From NCBI RefSeq assembly GCF_003469185.1, contig NZ_QSIL01000001.1, positions 62,001 to 126,000 on the forward strand: DNA of 64,000 bases, in the 5' to 3' direction. Both the position numbers and the translations under genes were made by a program. The notes beneath the pieces were generated by a model. The model ran no database searches. It was not told the DNA's origin and saw only the letters and a program-made list of their open reading frames with translations. The number at the start of each line of letters is the position of its first letter. Within the stretch, counting starts at the first letter, position 1. Source of the DNA: Collinsella sp. AM34-10 (GTDB lineage: Bacteria; Actinomycetota; Coriobacteriia; Coriobacteriales; Coriobacteriaceae). This document shows positions 15,943 to 23,069 of the stretch, one piece after another.

Positions 15943-18720
15943 ATGGCACAGGAATTCACTTTTACCGTTAACGGCGTGGAGCGCACAACGACTCAGAACA
16001 AGCCGCTGCTGCGCTACCTGCGCGACGACCTGCACATCCATTCCGCCAAGGACGGCTGCTCCGAGGGCGCCTGCGGCACCTGCACCATCCATGTGGACGG
16101 CGCGGCCGTCAAGGCGTGCGTACTGACCACTGCTCTTGCCGCCGGTCGCAACATCGTGACCGTCGAGGGCCTGCCTCAGGACGTGCGCGAGGCCTTTGTG
16201 TACGCCTTTGGTGCCGTGGGCGCCGTGCAGTGCGGTTTTTGCATCCCCGGCATGGTCATGGCGGGTGCAGCGCTCATCGCCGAGGACCCCGAGCCCACCG
16301 AGGAGCAGATCAAGTACGCCATCCGCGGCAACGTCTGCCGCTGCACCGGCTACAAAAAGATTATCGAGGGCATTTCGCTGGCTGCTGCGGTGCTCCGCGG
16401 CGAAAAGCAGATTGACGAGGGCCTGGAGCGCGGCGACGACTACGGCGTGGGCAAGCGCGCCTTCCGTATCGACGTGCGCAAGAAGGTGCTCGGCGAGGGC
16501 AAGTATCCCGACGACATCGACGAGCTCGATCAGCCGGGCCTGACCTATGCCAGCGCCGTGCGCTCCAAGTATCCGCGCGCCCGCGTGCTCTCCATCGATA
16601 CCTCCAAGGCCGAGGCCCTGCCCGGCGTGGTGGGGATCCTGCGCGCCGAGGACGTGCCGGTCAACCAGGTCGGCCACCTTATCCAGGACTGGGATGTCAT
16701 GATCGCGGCGGGCGATATCACCCGCTGCGTGGGCGATGCCATCGTGCTGGTAGTTGCCGAGGACGAGGCGACGCTCGAGAAGGCCAAGAAGCTCGTAAAG
16801 ATCGATTACGAGCCGCTGGAGCCCGTGCGCAACATTGTCGAGGCCAGGGCTGCCGACGCCCCGCGCCTGCACGACAGCTTCTTTGCCTTTGGCAACACGG
16901 TGGAGCTCAAGGACAACGTGTGCCAGAGCCGCCATGTGACGCGCGGCGACGCCGCCAAGGCGCTGGCCGAGAGCGCGTTTACCGTGACGCAGCGCTTTAC
17001 CACGCCCTTTACCGAGCATGCCTTCTTGGAGCCCGAGTGCGCCGTGGCCTTCCCGTACAAGAACGGCGTCAAGGTGCAGTCGACCGACCAGGGCGCTTAC
17101 GATACGCGCAAAGAGTGCGCCCATATGTTTGGCTGGGACAACGAGCCCGAGCGCGTGGTCGTCGAGACCATGCTCGTGGGTGGCGGCTTTGGCGGCAAGG
17201 AGGACGTGTCCATCCAGCACCTGGCCGCGCTCGCCGCATATAAGTTCCAGCGTCCTGTGAAGTGCAAGCTCACGCGTGCCGAGTCGCTCGCGTTCCATCC
17301 CAAGCGTCATGCCATGGACGGCACCTTTACGCTGGGTTGCGACGCAGAGGGCAACTTTACCGGCCTGGACTGCGAGATCAACTTTGATACCGGCGCCTAC
17401 GCGTCGCTGTGCGGCCCGGTGCTCGAGCGCGCATGCACGCATGCCGTGGGCCCCTACAAGTACCAGAACACCGACATTCGCGGCTTTGGCTACTACACCA
17501 ACAACCCGCCCGCCGGCGCGTACCGCGGCTTTGGCGTGTGCCAGTCCGAGTTTGCACTCGAGAGCCTGATCGACCTGCTGGCCGAGAAGGTCGGCCTGGA
17601 TCCGTGGGAGATTCGCTACCGAAACGCCATCGAGCCGGGCGAGGTTTTGCCCAACGGCCAGATTGCCGATTGCTCCACGGCGCTTAAGGAGACGCTGCTC
17701 GAGGTCAAGGATGCCTACTACGCGCATCCCGGACACGCCGGTATCGCCTGCGCCATGAAGAACGCCGGCGTGGGCGTGGGCCTGCCCGATGCCGGCCGCT
17801 GCAAGATTCGCGTCGAGGACGGCGTGGCTGTGGTCTACGCCGCCACGTCCGACATCGGCCAGGGCTGCAACACCGTCTTTTTGCAGGACGTTGCCGAGGC
17901 GTGCGGTCTGCCGCTGAGCTGCATTGCCAACGGCGAGTGCTCCACCGAGAACGCTCCCGACTCCGGCACCACGTCTGGCTCGCGTCAGACGGTCGTGACC
18001 GGCGAGGCCGTGCGCGGTGCCGCTTTCCTGCTGCGCGACGCCATGGTTGGCATCGAGGCCGGCAAGTCTGCGCCCGATGCTCCCGTGAGTGCGCATGGCG
18101 ACGGCGTCAAGATCGAGTACGACGACGGTCGCGCCTATCAGCTGCGCACGCAGGAGCTCGTCGCCGGCCAGGGCATGCATCCTCAGGACCCCGCCGCCGC
18201 CATTAAGGCGCTCGAGGGATGCGAGTTTGGCTACGTGTACCTGGAGCCGACCGACAAACTGGGTGCCGACGTTCCCAATCCCAAGAGCCACATCTGCTAC
18301 GGCTTTGCCACGCATGTGGTCATTTTGGACGACGACGGCCGCGTGAGCGAGGTCTATGCCGCGCACGATTCCGGCAAGGTGGTCAACCCCATCTCCATCC
18401 AGGGTCAGATCGAAGGCGGCGTGCTCATGGGTATGGGCTATGCGCTTACCGAGGACTGGCCGCTCAAGGACTGCGTACCTCAGGCAAGGTACGGTACGCT
18501 CGGGTTGTTCCGTGCGCCCGAGATTCCGGATATCCACGCCATCTACGTGGAGAAGGACGAGCTACTGCCTGTGGCATATGGCGGCAAGGGCATCGGCGAG
18601 ATCGCAACGATCCCCACGGCGCCCGCCGTGCAGAACGCATATCGTGCATTTGACGGCAAGCTGCGTCCCGATCTGCCCTTGGTGGATACGCCGTACAGCC
18701 GCGCCCGTCACCGCGGGTAG
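15943..18720 (+). CDS. xdhD: Selenium-dependent xanthine-dehydrogenase-type molybdenum hydroxylase
   Basis: Fusion of a 2Fe-2S domain and a molybdopterin-binding domain, 925 aa, the XdhD layout. The N-terminal part has GCSEGACGTC (near 38-47), QCGFC (near 97) and CRCTGY (near 131) for two 2Fe-2S clusters. The Mo domain has VGGGFGGKED (near 410), AYRGFG (near 525) and GGKGIGEIATIP (near 880), which includes the catalytic Glu. It should hydroxylate purines such as hypoxanthine or xanthine. YqeB, YqeC, XdhC and a MocA-like protein encoded in this window point to the labile-selenium Mo cofactor type. There is no FAD domain. A terminator follows at 18789. Confidence 0.92.
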   Translation: MAQEFTFTVNGVERTTTQNKPLLRYLRDDLHIHSAKDGCSEGACGTCTIHVDGAAVKACVLTTALAAGRNIVTVEGLPQDVREAFVYAFGAVGAVQCGFCIPGMVMAGAALIAEDPEPTEEQIKYAIRGNVCRCTGYKKIIEGISLAAAVLRGEKQIDEGLERGDDYGVGKRAFRIDVRKKVLGEGKYPDDIDELDQPGLTYASAVRSKYPRARVLSIDTSKAEALPGVVGILRAEDVPVNQVGHLIQDWDVMIAAGDITRCVGDAIVLVVAEDEATLEKAKKLVKIDYEPLEPVRNIVEARAADAPRLHDSFFAFGNTVELKDNVCQSRHVTRGDAAKALAESAFTVTQRFTTPFTEHAFLEPECAVAFPYKNGVKVQSTDQGAYDTRKECAHMFGWDNEPERVVVETMLVGGGFGGKEDVSIQHLAALAAYKFQRPVKCKLTRAESLAFHPKRHAMDGTFTLGCDAEGNFTGLDCEINFDTGAYASLCGPVLERACTHAVGPYKYQNTDIRGFGYYTNNPPAGAYRGFGVCQSEFALESLIDLLAEKVGLDPWEIRYRNAIEPGEVLPNGQIADCSTALKETLLEVKDAYYAHPGHAGIACAMKNAGVGVGLPDAGRCKIRVEDGVAVVYAATSDIGQGCNTVFLQDVAEACGLPLSCIANGECSTENAPDSGTTSGSRQTVVTGEAVRGAAFLLRDAMVGIEAGKSAPDAPVSAHGDGVKIEYDDGRAYQLRTQELVAGQGMHPQDPAAAIKALEGCEFGYVYLEPTDKLGADVPNPKSHICYGFATHVVILDDDGRVSEVYAAHDSGKVVNPISIQGQIEGGVLMGMGYALTEDWPLKDCVPQARYGTLGLFRAPEIPDIHAIYVEKDELLPVAYGGKGIGEIATIPTAPAVQNAYRAFDGKLRPDLPLVDTPYSRARHRG

Positions 18721-18788
18721 GGTAGAGCGCGGACGGCATTGCTGATGAGCTGTTCGCGCTGAGCATCAACTACATACGCTGCGCCTTT

Positions 18789-18820
18789 GGCCCCAGCTCC
18801 ATCGCGAGCCGGGGCCTTTT
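18789..18820 (+). terminator. Terminator after xdhD
   Basis: GGCCCC (18789-18794) and GGGGCC (18811-18816), with inner GCTC/GAGC pairing, form a stem followed by TTTT. It closes the ssnA-ygfK-ferredoxin-xdhD transcript. Confidence 0.8.
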
Positions 18821-18827
18821 GTTTGGA

Positions 18828-19126
18828 GCGGAAACTGCGTCTCAGAATCCGGCCCCGGAGTGGGATGCGCTTTCCGGAACAGCCTTCAAGCGGAAACTGC
18901 ATCCCAGAATCGAGGCTCGGAATGGGATGCACTTTCCTTTTGAGCCTGTAGCAGAAAGTATGTCCCGGAATTTCGCTTCAGAGTGGGAAACAGTTTCCGC
19001 AAGAGGTCTCATCCGGAAAGTCTGTCCCGTTCTGGGCCTCGATTCTGGTCCCTGGTTTCCGCTAGGCATGCCATCCGGAAAGCGCGTTCCGTTTCGAGCA
19101 CTCAATCTGGGACTTGCTTTCCGGAG
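18828..19126. repeat. Array of five ~61-bp palindromic units, left of the ATPase gene
   Basis: Each unit has a forward arm like GCGGAAACTGCRTCCCAGAATC and a reverse arm like GAGTGGGATGCGCTTTCCG. Forward arms begin near 18828, 18889, 18951, 19012 and 19072 (steps of 61, 62, 61 and 60 bp). Reverse arms end near 18877, 18937, 19000, 19062 and 19126. Both arms and the spacers are degenerate, so each unit is a hairpin in a tandem series. The same family follows the ATPase gene at 20641-20885. Confidence 0.8.
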
Positions 19127-19153
19127 GCGGTTGTTTGTGGCGCGATGCCAATT

Positions 19154-19205
19154 ACGTTATAGCTAGCTATATTATAAGCAGCTATAATATAGCTAGCTAT
19201 AACGT
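19154..19205. promoter_or_regulatory. Perfect 23-bp-arm palindrome before the DUF234-type ATPase
   Basis: Bases 19154-19176 are the exact reverse complement of 19183-19205, around a 6-base centre. Each arm contains the self-complementary ATAGCTAGCTAT. The element ends 20 bases before the ATPase start codon. A perfectly kept palindrome of this size suggests an operator, possibly autoregulatory, or a DNA end or cleavage site. It is strongly A+T-rich compared with its surroundings. Confidence 0.75.
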
Positions 19206-19225
19206 AGAAAATAGAAGGTGCGTTC

Positions 19226-20617
19226 ATGTTTATCGGCAGAACAACGGAAATGGCCGAGCTCAATCGGCTCTACAGTTCGGATTCATTCGAAATGCCCGTA
19301 ATCTACGGCCGCCGCCGCGTGGGCAAGACACGCCTCATCACGGAGTTCATTCAGGGCAAACGCGCTATTTACTTTCAAGCGCGTCGTACTAATGCGGAGG
19401 CGAATCTGCAGTACTTCAGCCAAGCGATGCTTGCCGGTCAGACGGGTGCGGTAAATGTATCGTTTCGAAGTTTTGACGAGGCGTTCGATGCGCTTGCCGC
19501 CATGTCGCACGGCAGCCGTTTGGTCGTTGTAATTGACGAGTACCCTTATCTGGCTCAGTCGTGCCCCGAGGTCAGCTCGCTGCTGCAGGAAAAGATCGAC
19601 CACTTGTACAAAGAGACCAAGCTCATGCTTATCCTGTGCGGGTCGTCGCTTTCGTTTATGGAAGAGCAAGTGCTGGGCTACGAGAGTCCGCTCTACGGCA
19701 GGCGAACGGCGCAGTTCAAAATCATGCCGCTCGATTTTATGACGACGCTCGACTTGTGGCACAGCATGGATCGCGAGGATGCGGCAGTTTGCTATGGCAT
19801 GACGGGCGGTATCCCCGCTTATGTCGAGAAGGTCGACCCGTCGGCATCGCTCAAAGACAACATCAAACGCCTGTTTCTCAACCCCTCGGGCTATCTCTTT
19901 GAAGAGCCGAGCAACTTGCTACTGCAAGAGTGCCGCAATCCCGAACAATACGATGCCATTGTGCAAGCAATTGCCCAAGGCCGCTCGAAGCTCTCAGAGA
20001 TTGCCGGCGTCGCGGGGATTCCGGCGAGCAACGTCAAAATGTATGTTGACAAACTGATATCGCTCGGCATCGTCGAGCGCGAGTTGCCGCTCAACGAGAC
20101 AAGCAATAAACGGGCCGTGTATCAACTTTGCGATCAGATGTTTAGGTTCTGGTACCGGTTTGTGCCGCAGAACATCGGATTGATTCAAAACGGCATGGCC
20201 GAGATGGCGTACGGACGCATCGAACCGCATTTGTCCGACTATATGGGCACGGTATTTGAGCTCATTTGCAAGCAGTATGTGTATGAACTTGCGCGCGCGG
20301 GCGAGCTCGATGTGGTTCCGGCAACGGTGAGCCGTTGGTGGGGAACGGACAATCGAACGCGCACGCAAGAAGAGATCGATTTGATTGTCGATGACGGGGA
20401 GGGCGCGGCGCTCTTTGCAGAATGCAAATGGCGCAACGAGCCGGTGGGCGAGGATGTTCTTGAAAAACTCGTATACCGAAGCGAGCTCTTTAGACGGCAG
20501 CGCAAAAGCTACGCGATCTTCTCGAAGCGTGGCTTTGCACAAGGGTGCCAGGAGGCTGCAGCGAGCAGGGGAGACGCCAAACTGATCTCGCTTGCCGAGA
20601 TGTGCGATCGGGGATAA
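19226..20617 (+). CDS. AAA-type ATPase with C-terminal DUF234 (PD-(D/E)XK-like) domain
   Basis: 463 aa. Residues 28-35 are the Walker A loop GRRRVGKT, 100-105 the Walker B VVVIDE, and GSSLSFMEE near 147 fits sensor 1. A winged-helix segment follows (LSEIAGVAGIPASNVKMYVDKLISLGIVER, ~245-275). The C-terminal domain has the nuclease-like pattern EEIDLIVDD...ALFAECKW. Proteins of this build are common and poorly understood. The ATG follows AGAAGGTGCGTTC. The gene is bracketed by two arrays of the same palindromic unit and preceded by a perfect palindrome, which suggests it arrived as a cassette. Confidence 0.85.
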   Translation: MFIGRTTEMAELNRLYSSDSFEMPVIYGRRRVGKTRLITEFIQGKRAIYFQARRTNAEANLQYFSQAMLAGQTGAVNVSFRSFDEAFDALAAMSHGSRLVVVIDEYPYLAQSCPEVSSLLQEKIDHLYKETKLMLILCGSSLSFMEEQVLGYESPLYGRRTAQFKIMPLDFMTTLDLWHSMDREDAAVCYGMTGGIPAYVEKVDPSASLKDNIKRLFLNPSGYLFEEPSNLLLQECRNPEQYDAIVQAIAQGRSKLSEIAGVAGIPASNVKMYVDKLISLGIVERELPLNETSNKRAVYQLCDQMFRFWYRFVPQNIGLIQNGMAEMAYGRIEPHLSDYMGTVFELICKQYVYELARAGELDVVPATVSRWWGTDNRTRTQEEIDLIVDDGEGAALFAECKWRNEPVGEDVLEKLVYRSELFRRQRKSYAIFSKRGFAQGCQEAAASRGDAKLISLAEMCDRG

Positions 20618-20640
20618 CGAAGCGCGTCCTGATTTGATGC

Positions 20641-20885
20641 TGGGAATGGGATGCCGCTTTCCTTTTGCTTTCCCTGGCGGAAAGCGTGTGCCAGATTTCG
20701 CCCCCAGAGCGGGATGCCGTTTCCGGATCGGCCCTCAAGCGGAAACTACGACCCGGAATACCGGCTCAAACCGGGATGCGTTTTCCCAACGGCGCCTCTA
20801 CCGGAAACTGTGTCCTGGAATCGACCCTCAGGGCGGGACGCGTTTTCCGGTAGAGGCCTGGGTGGAAAGCAGGTCCCAGAATCCG
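20641..20885. repeat. Array of ~61-bp palindromic units, right of the ATPase gene
   Basis: This is the same unit family as 18828-19126. GGAAA-type forward arms begin near 20679, 20741, 20803 and 20864 (62, 62 and 61 bp apart). Reverse TTTCC arms lie near 20641-20662, 20706-20726, 20769-20787 and 20830-20850. The ATPase gene therefore lies between two blocks of one array family, starting 24 bases after the gene's stop codon. Confidence 0.78.
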
Positions 20886-20935
20886 GTTAACTCGGTGGTC
20901 AGGTGGTTGAGCGAGCGTCGCGCCAATGATGCCAA

Positions 20936-21010
20936 GCGTAAAACCTACAATGAAAATGGCGTAAAAACTACATTGAGAACGGCGTAAAAACTGCATTGAG
21001 AATGGCGTAG
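20936..21010 (+). repeat. Four iteron-like repeats at exactly 23-bp spacing
   Basis: The core GCGTAAAAACTACATTGA and variants begin at 20936, 20959, 20982 and 21005, exactly 23 bp apart, all in one orientation. The fourth copy is truncated after GCGTAGTTT. They lie about 100 bases upstream of the ATPase remnant at 21109. They resemble the 33-bp-spaced set before the intact ATPase at 28330 in arrangement but not in sequence. Confidence 0.75.
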
Positions 21011-21108
21011 TTTCGCTGGATGACGTCGCATGCTAGCGCTGTAGGAGCGGTTGGCCTGCAAACCTTGGGCTTTCGGACGAGCATGCGCGAGAGACAGCAA
21101 GCCAGTAC

Positions 21109-21438
21109 GTGCGCTCGAAAGCTCGCGTTTGCGTGTTCCTTTCCACCTACGGCGGCATCGACGACAGTGTCCATTATTTCCGCGACGAGAAGGGCCTTGA
21201 GGTCGATCTGATCGTCGAGCACGACGGGCGCTGGGGAGCCATCGAGGTCAAGCTGAGTGATGCGAAGGCAGACGACGGAGCGAGAAACCTCAAGGCGCTG
21301 GAGAAGAAAGTGCTCTCCAACCCTGCCGCACAGAATGCTGCGCCGGCGTTTTTGGCGGTCGTGGTTGGAAAGGGGAACATCGCCTACACACGCGACGACG
21401 GCGTGGCAGTGATCCCCATGGCGGCACTTGGGGCGTAG
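21109..21438 (+). pseudogene. 3' remnant of a DUF4143-type ATPase gene
   Basis: Only the C-terminal nuclease-like domain remains: VHYFRDEKGLEVDLIVEHDGRWGAIEVKLSDA is the DUF4143-associated PD-(D/E)XK-like pattern, with D, then E-x-K. About 110 codons are open, against ~400 in intact family members, and no ATPase part is found upstream, where iteron-like repeats and palindrome arrays lie instead. It is best read as a decayed gene whose upstream repeats survived. A short independent protein from the GTG at 21109 cannot be excluded. Confidence 0.7.
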
Positions 21439-21480
21439 TGGTTTTGCGGGCGCGCCAGGCCTCCATTACCGAAAATCCAT

Positions 21481-21509
21481 TTGTTAAACCCGGCGCTCGT
21501 GGGTAAAAT
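21481..21509 (+). promoter_or_regulatory. Promoter of the putative antisense RNA
   Basis: TTGTTA (21481-21486), a 17-base spacer and TAAAAT (21504-21509) form a good -35/-10 pair facing the small hydrophobic-peptide gene on the opposite strand. Confidence 0.5.
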
Positions 21510-21515
21510 AAGGTC

Positions 21516-21601
21516 GACGGCAGCCCAAGTTGTGGTTAGCTGGGCAGCGCCGTTACTTAGTTCAAGGGGTCAATGCCTTAACGGCGTCGACCCCTCTTTT
21601 T
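21516..21601 (+). ncRNA. Putative antisense antitoxin RNA
   Basis: A transcript from the promoter at 21481-21509 would run about 85 bases. It would end at a GGGGTC/GACCCC stem (21566-21571 with 21589-21594) followed by TCTTTTTA. It contains a second hairpin at about 21519-21551. Its 3' part is complementary to the end of the peptide message on the minus strand, the convergent 3'-overlap layout of several type I antitoxins. No expression evidence is available from sequence. Confidence 0.45.
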
Positions 21602-21703
21602 ACGTTTCGAACACTGCTTGAGTGCCTCGGTAAGCCCGATAAGCGCCGTGAGGAGCGAGATCAAAGCGGTCAGGAGCTTCACGAAATCAATCAGATCGGT
21701 CAT
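21578..21703 (-). CDS. Small hydrophobic peptide, putative type I toxin (41 aa)
   Basis: An ATG at 21703 has a very strong ribosome binding site (GGGAGGTGATGCCC). The 41-residue product begins MTDLIDFVKLLTALISLL. Its first ~28 residues form one hydrophobic helix and the end is very basic (SKRKKRGRRR). That is the usual build of membrane-acting type I toxins, though I do not recognise a named family. A TAGAAT -10-like box lies at 21768-21773 on the minus strand. A convergent promoter and terminator-like stem overlap its 3' end. Confidence 0.5.
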   Translation of the reverse strand: MTDLIDFVKLLTALISLLTALIGLTEALKQCSKRKKRGRRR

Positions 21704-21961
21704 GGGCATCACCTCCCATCAGATGGAGGGCGCTGCCCGGCACATGGAACTGCCGTCAACAACAGCTATTCTATCAAAGTGCAGTCATAAACACGAATAT
21801 ATGTTCGATAATAATAGCAACGCGATTCCCTCAAAGAGCAGCCTTTCGTAAGGGCGTCAGAAGGCCACGCTGGGCGCTTTCATGTCCGCGCGACCGCCTA
21901 TTCTTACGGCAATGTAGCCGCCTGTGTAACAAGCGGCAGTTGACGGAGAAAGGCCCTAACC

Positions 21962-22696
21962 GTGTCAGCTGAAAAGACGCCGTGCATCTCGGCTATCGAT
22001 ACGACGAACTTTGCGCGCCAGATCGTGCTGGACTTTGAGTTTGCGCCGGTGCCAAAGCAGCGCCAGCGTCGTGGACTGCGCAATGAGATTATCGAGGTCG
22101 GCGCCGTCAAGCTCGATTATCACGGCAACGTTATGGGCGAGTTCTCGCAGTTTGTGCAGACGGAATTTACCGAAGGCGTTGCGTTTTCCGTCCGGGAGCT
22201 TACGGGGATATCGGCCGTGGACACCGCGATGGCCGATCCGCTCTACGTGGTGATCAAAAGGCTCAACGATTGGATTGGTCGCTACTCCGCCCAGGTGGTC
22301 TGCTGGAGCGGGGCGGACCGTCGACAGCTTTTGACCGAGTGTCAGGCAAAGCACATCGACCTTTCCGCATTTCCTACGGACTGGGCCGACCTGCAGGCGT
22401 TTTACACCTCGATTATGGACGTGGGCAGCCACGGGCGCGTCTCGTTGGGCGACGCGGCAACGTGGTTTGGCATCGAGTTTGACGAGTCGACGGGCCACGC
22501 CCACAGCGCCCTTGCCGATGCGCGTGTAACCGCCAAGTTGCTCAAGCAGATGATGGAGGGGGACTATCACGTGAGCCCGCATGCCCAGGAGATCCGCCAG
22601 CGGTGGGGGAAGGGCGAGCGAGTTCAGACGCGCCTTTCCAGCAAGTGCCCCGAGCTGGGCGACCTGCTGCTGAAGCTGAAGACGGAGGGGAGATAG
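21962..22696 (+). CDS. DnaQ-like (DEDDh) 3'-5' exonuclease
   Basis: 244 aa. The exonuclease motifs are readable: Exo I IVLDFEFAPV (residues ~21-30) with D and E, NEIIEVGAVKLD, an Exo II Asp region around VVCWSGADRRQLL, and Exo III as GHAHSALADARVT near residue 180 with the His-x4-Asp pair. It looks like a stand-alone exonuclease rather than the polymerase epsilon subunit. The start is a GTG with GGAGAAAG upstream. It sits in an accessory stretch with possible defence genes; no operon partner is certain. Confidence 0.82.
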   Translation: MSAEKTPCISAIDTTNFARQIVLDFEFAPVPKQRQRRGLRNEIIEVGAVKLDYHGNVMGEFSQFVQTEFTEGVAFSVRELTGISAVDTAMADPLYVVIKRLNDWIGRYSAQVVCWSGADRRQLLTECQAKHIDLSAFPTDWADLQAFYTSIMDVGSHGRVSLGDAATWFGIEFDESTGHAHSALADARVTAKLLKQMMEGDYHVSPHAQEIRQRWGKGERVQTRLSSKCPELGDLLLKLKTEGR

Positions 22697-22698
22697 GA

Positions 22699-23069
22699 GG
22701 CTCATTTGGCGACAAGCGGACGGAATGGTTGCGCGAAGGATTCTAGGATCAGCAGCAGAAGACTGCGTTTGGGATCCTACTCAAGGACGCGCTGACACTC
22801 GCTGGGACCAAGCAGGTCAAGAGCGTGGACATCGAGATGGCTTCCATTATCGAAGAGCGGCTTGCTAACATGATTCGCTGGACGGATAGGCAGAGACCCG
22901 TGACGCTGCGTGCGTCATCGTGCACAATGAGGTGTATAGGCTGCCAGTGGCGAACTATCCCGACGAGGTTCTGAGCAACTGCATCACCGAGATTTTCGAA
23001 TACTTCTACGAAGAGGGATTTGGCGGCGTAGAGCAATCTGATTTTACGCGTTTGCAGGAGGAAGCCGGT
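22699..23069 (+). pseudogene. Degraded coding remnant (stop plus frameshift), family not recognised
   Basis: Protein-like sequence can be read in two frames. One frame gives GSFGDKRTEWLREGF, a TAG at 22744-22746, then KTAFGILLKDALTLAGTKQV...IIEERLANMIRW up to about 22890. A second frame gives AACVIVHNEVYRLP...EIFEYFYEEGFGGVEQ up to about 23060, running in frame into the next gene. One stop and one frameshift join them into a ~120-residue piece. I do not recognise it. The ribosome binding site of the next gene lies inside it. Confidence 0.35.

Noticed and set aside
15415..18537. A 1040-codon open frame on the minus strand opposite the ferredoxin and xdhD
   Set aside because: It covers two clear plus-strand genes and is low in sequence complexity, so it is a codon-bias shadow.
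15943..18720. A selenocysteine (in-frame TGA) in the xanthine-dehydrogenase-type gene
   Set aside because: The frame is continuous without TGA. Selenium in this family is expected as part of the Mo cofactor, not as selenocysteine.
18828..20885. A CRISPR array
   Set aside because: The ~61-bp units look regular at first, but both arms are degenerate and inverted, spacers are only ~8-11 bases, and no cas gene is near.
22920..23069. A GTG start at 22920 for the 787-aa protein
   Set aside because: A strong CAGGAGG site precedes ATG 23070, and the upstream part reads as the end of a broken gene.
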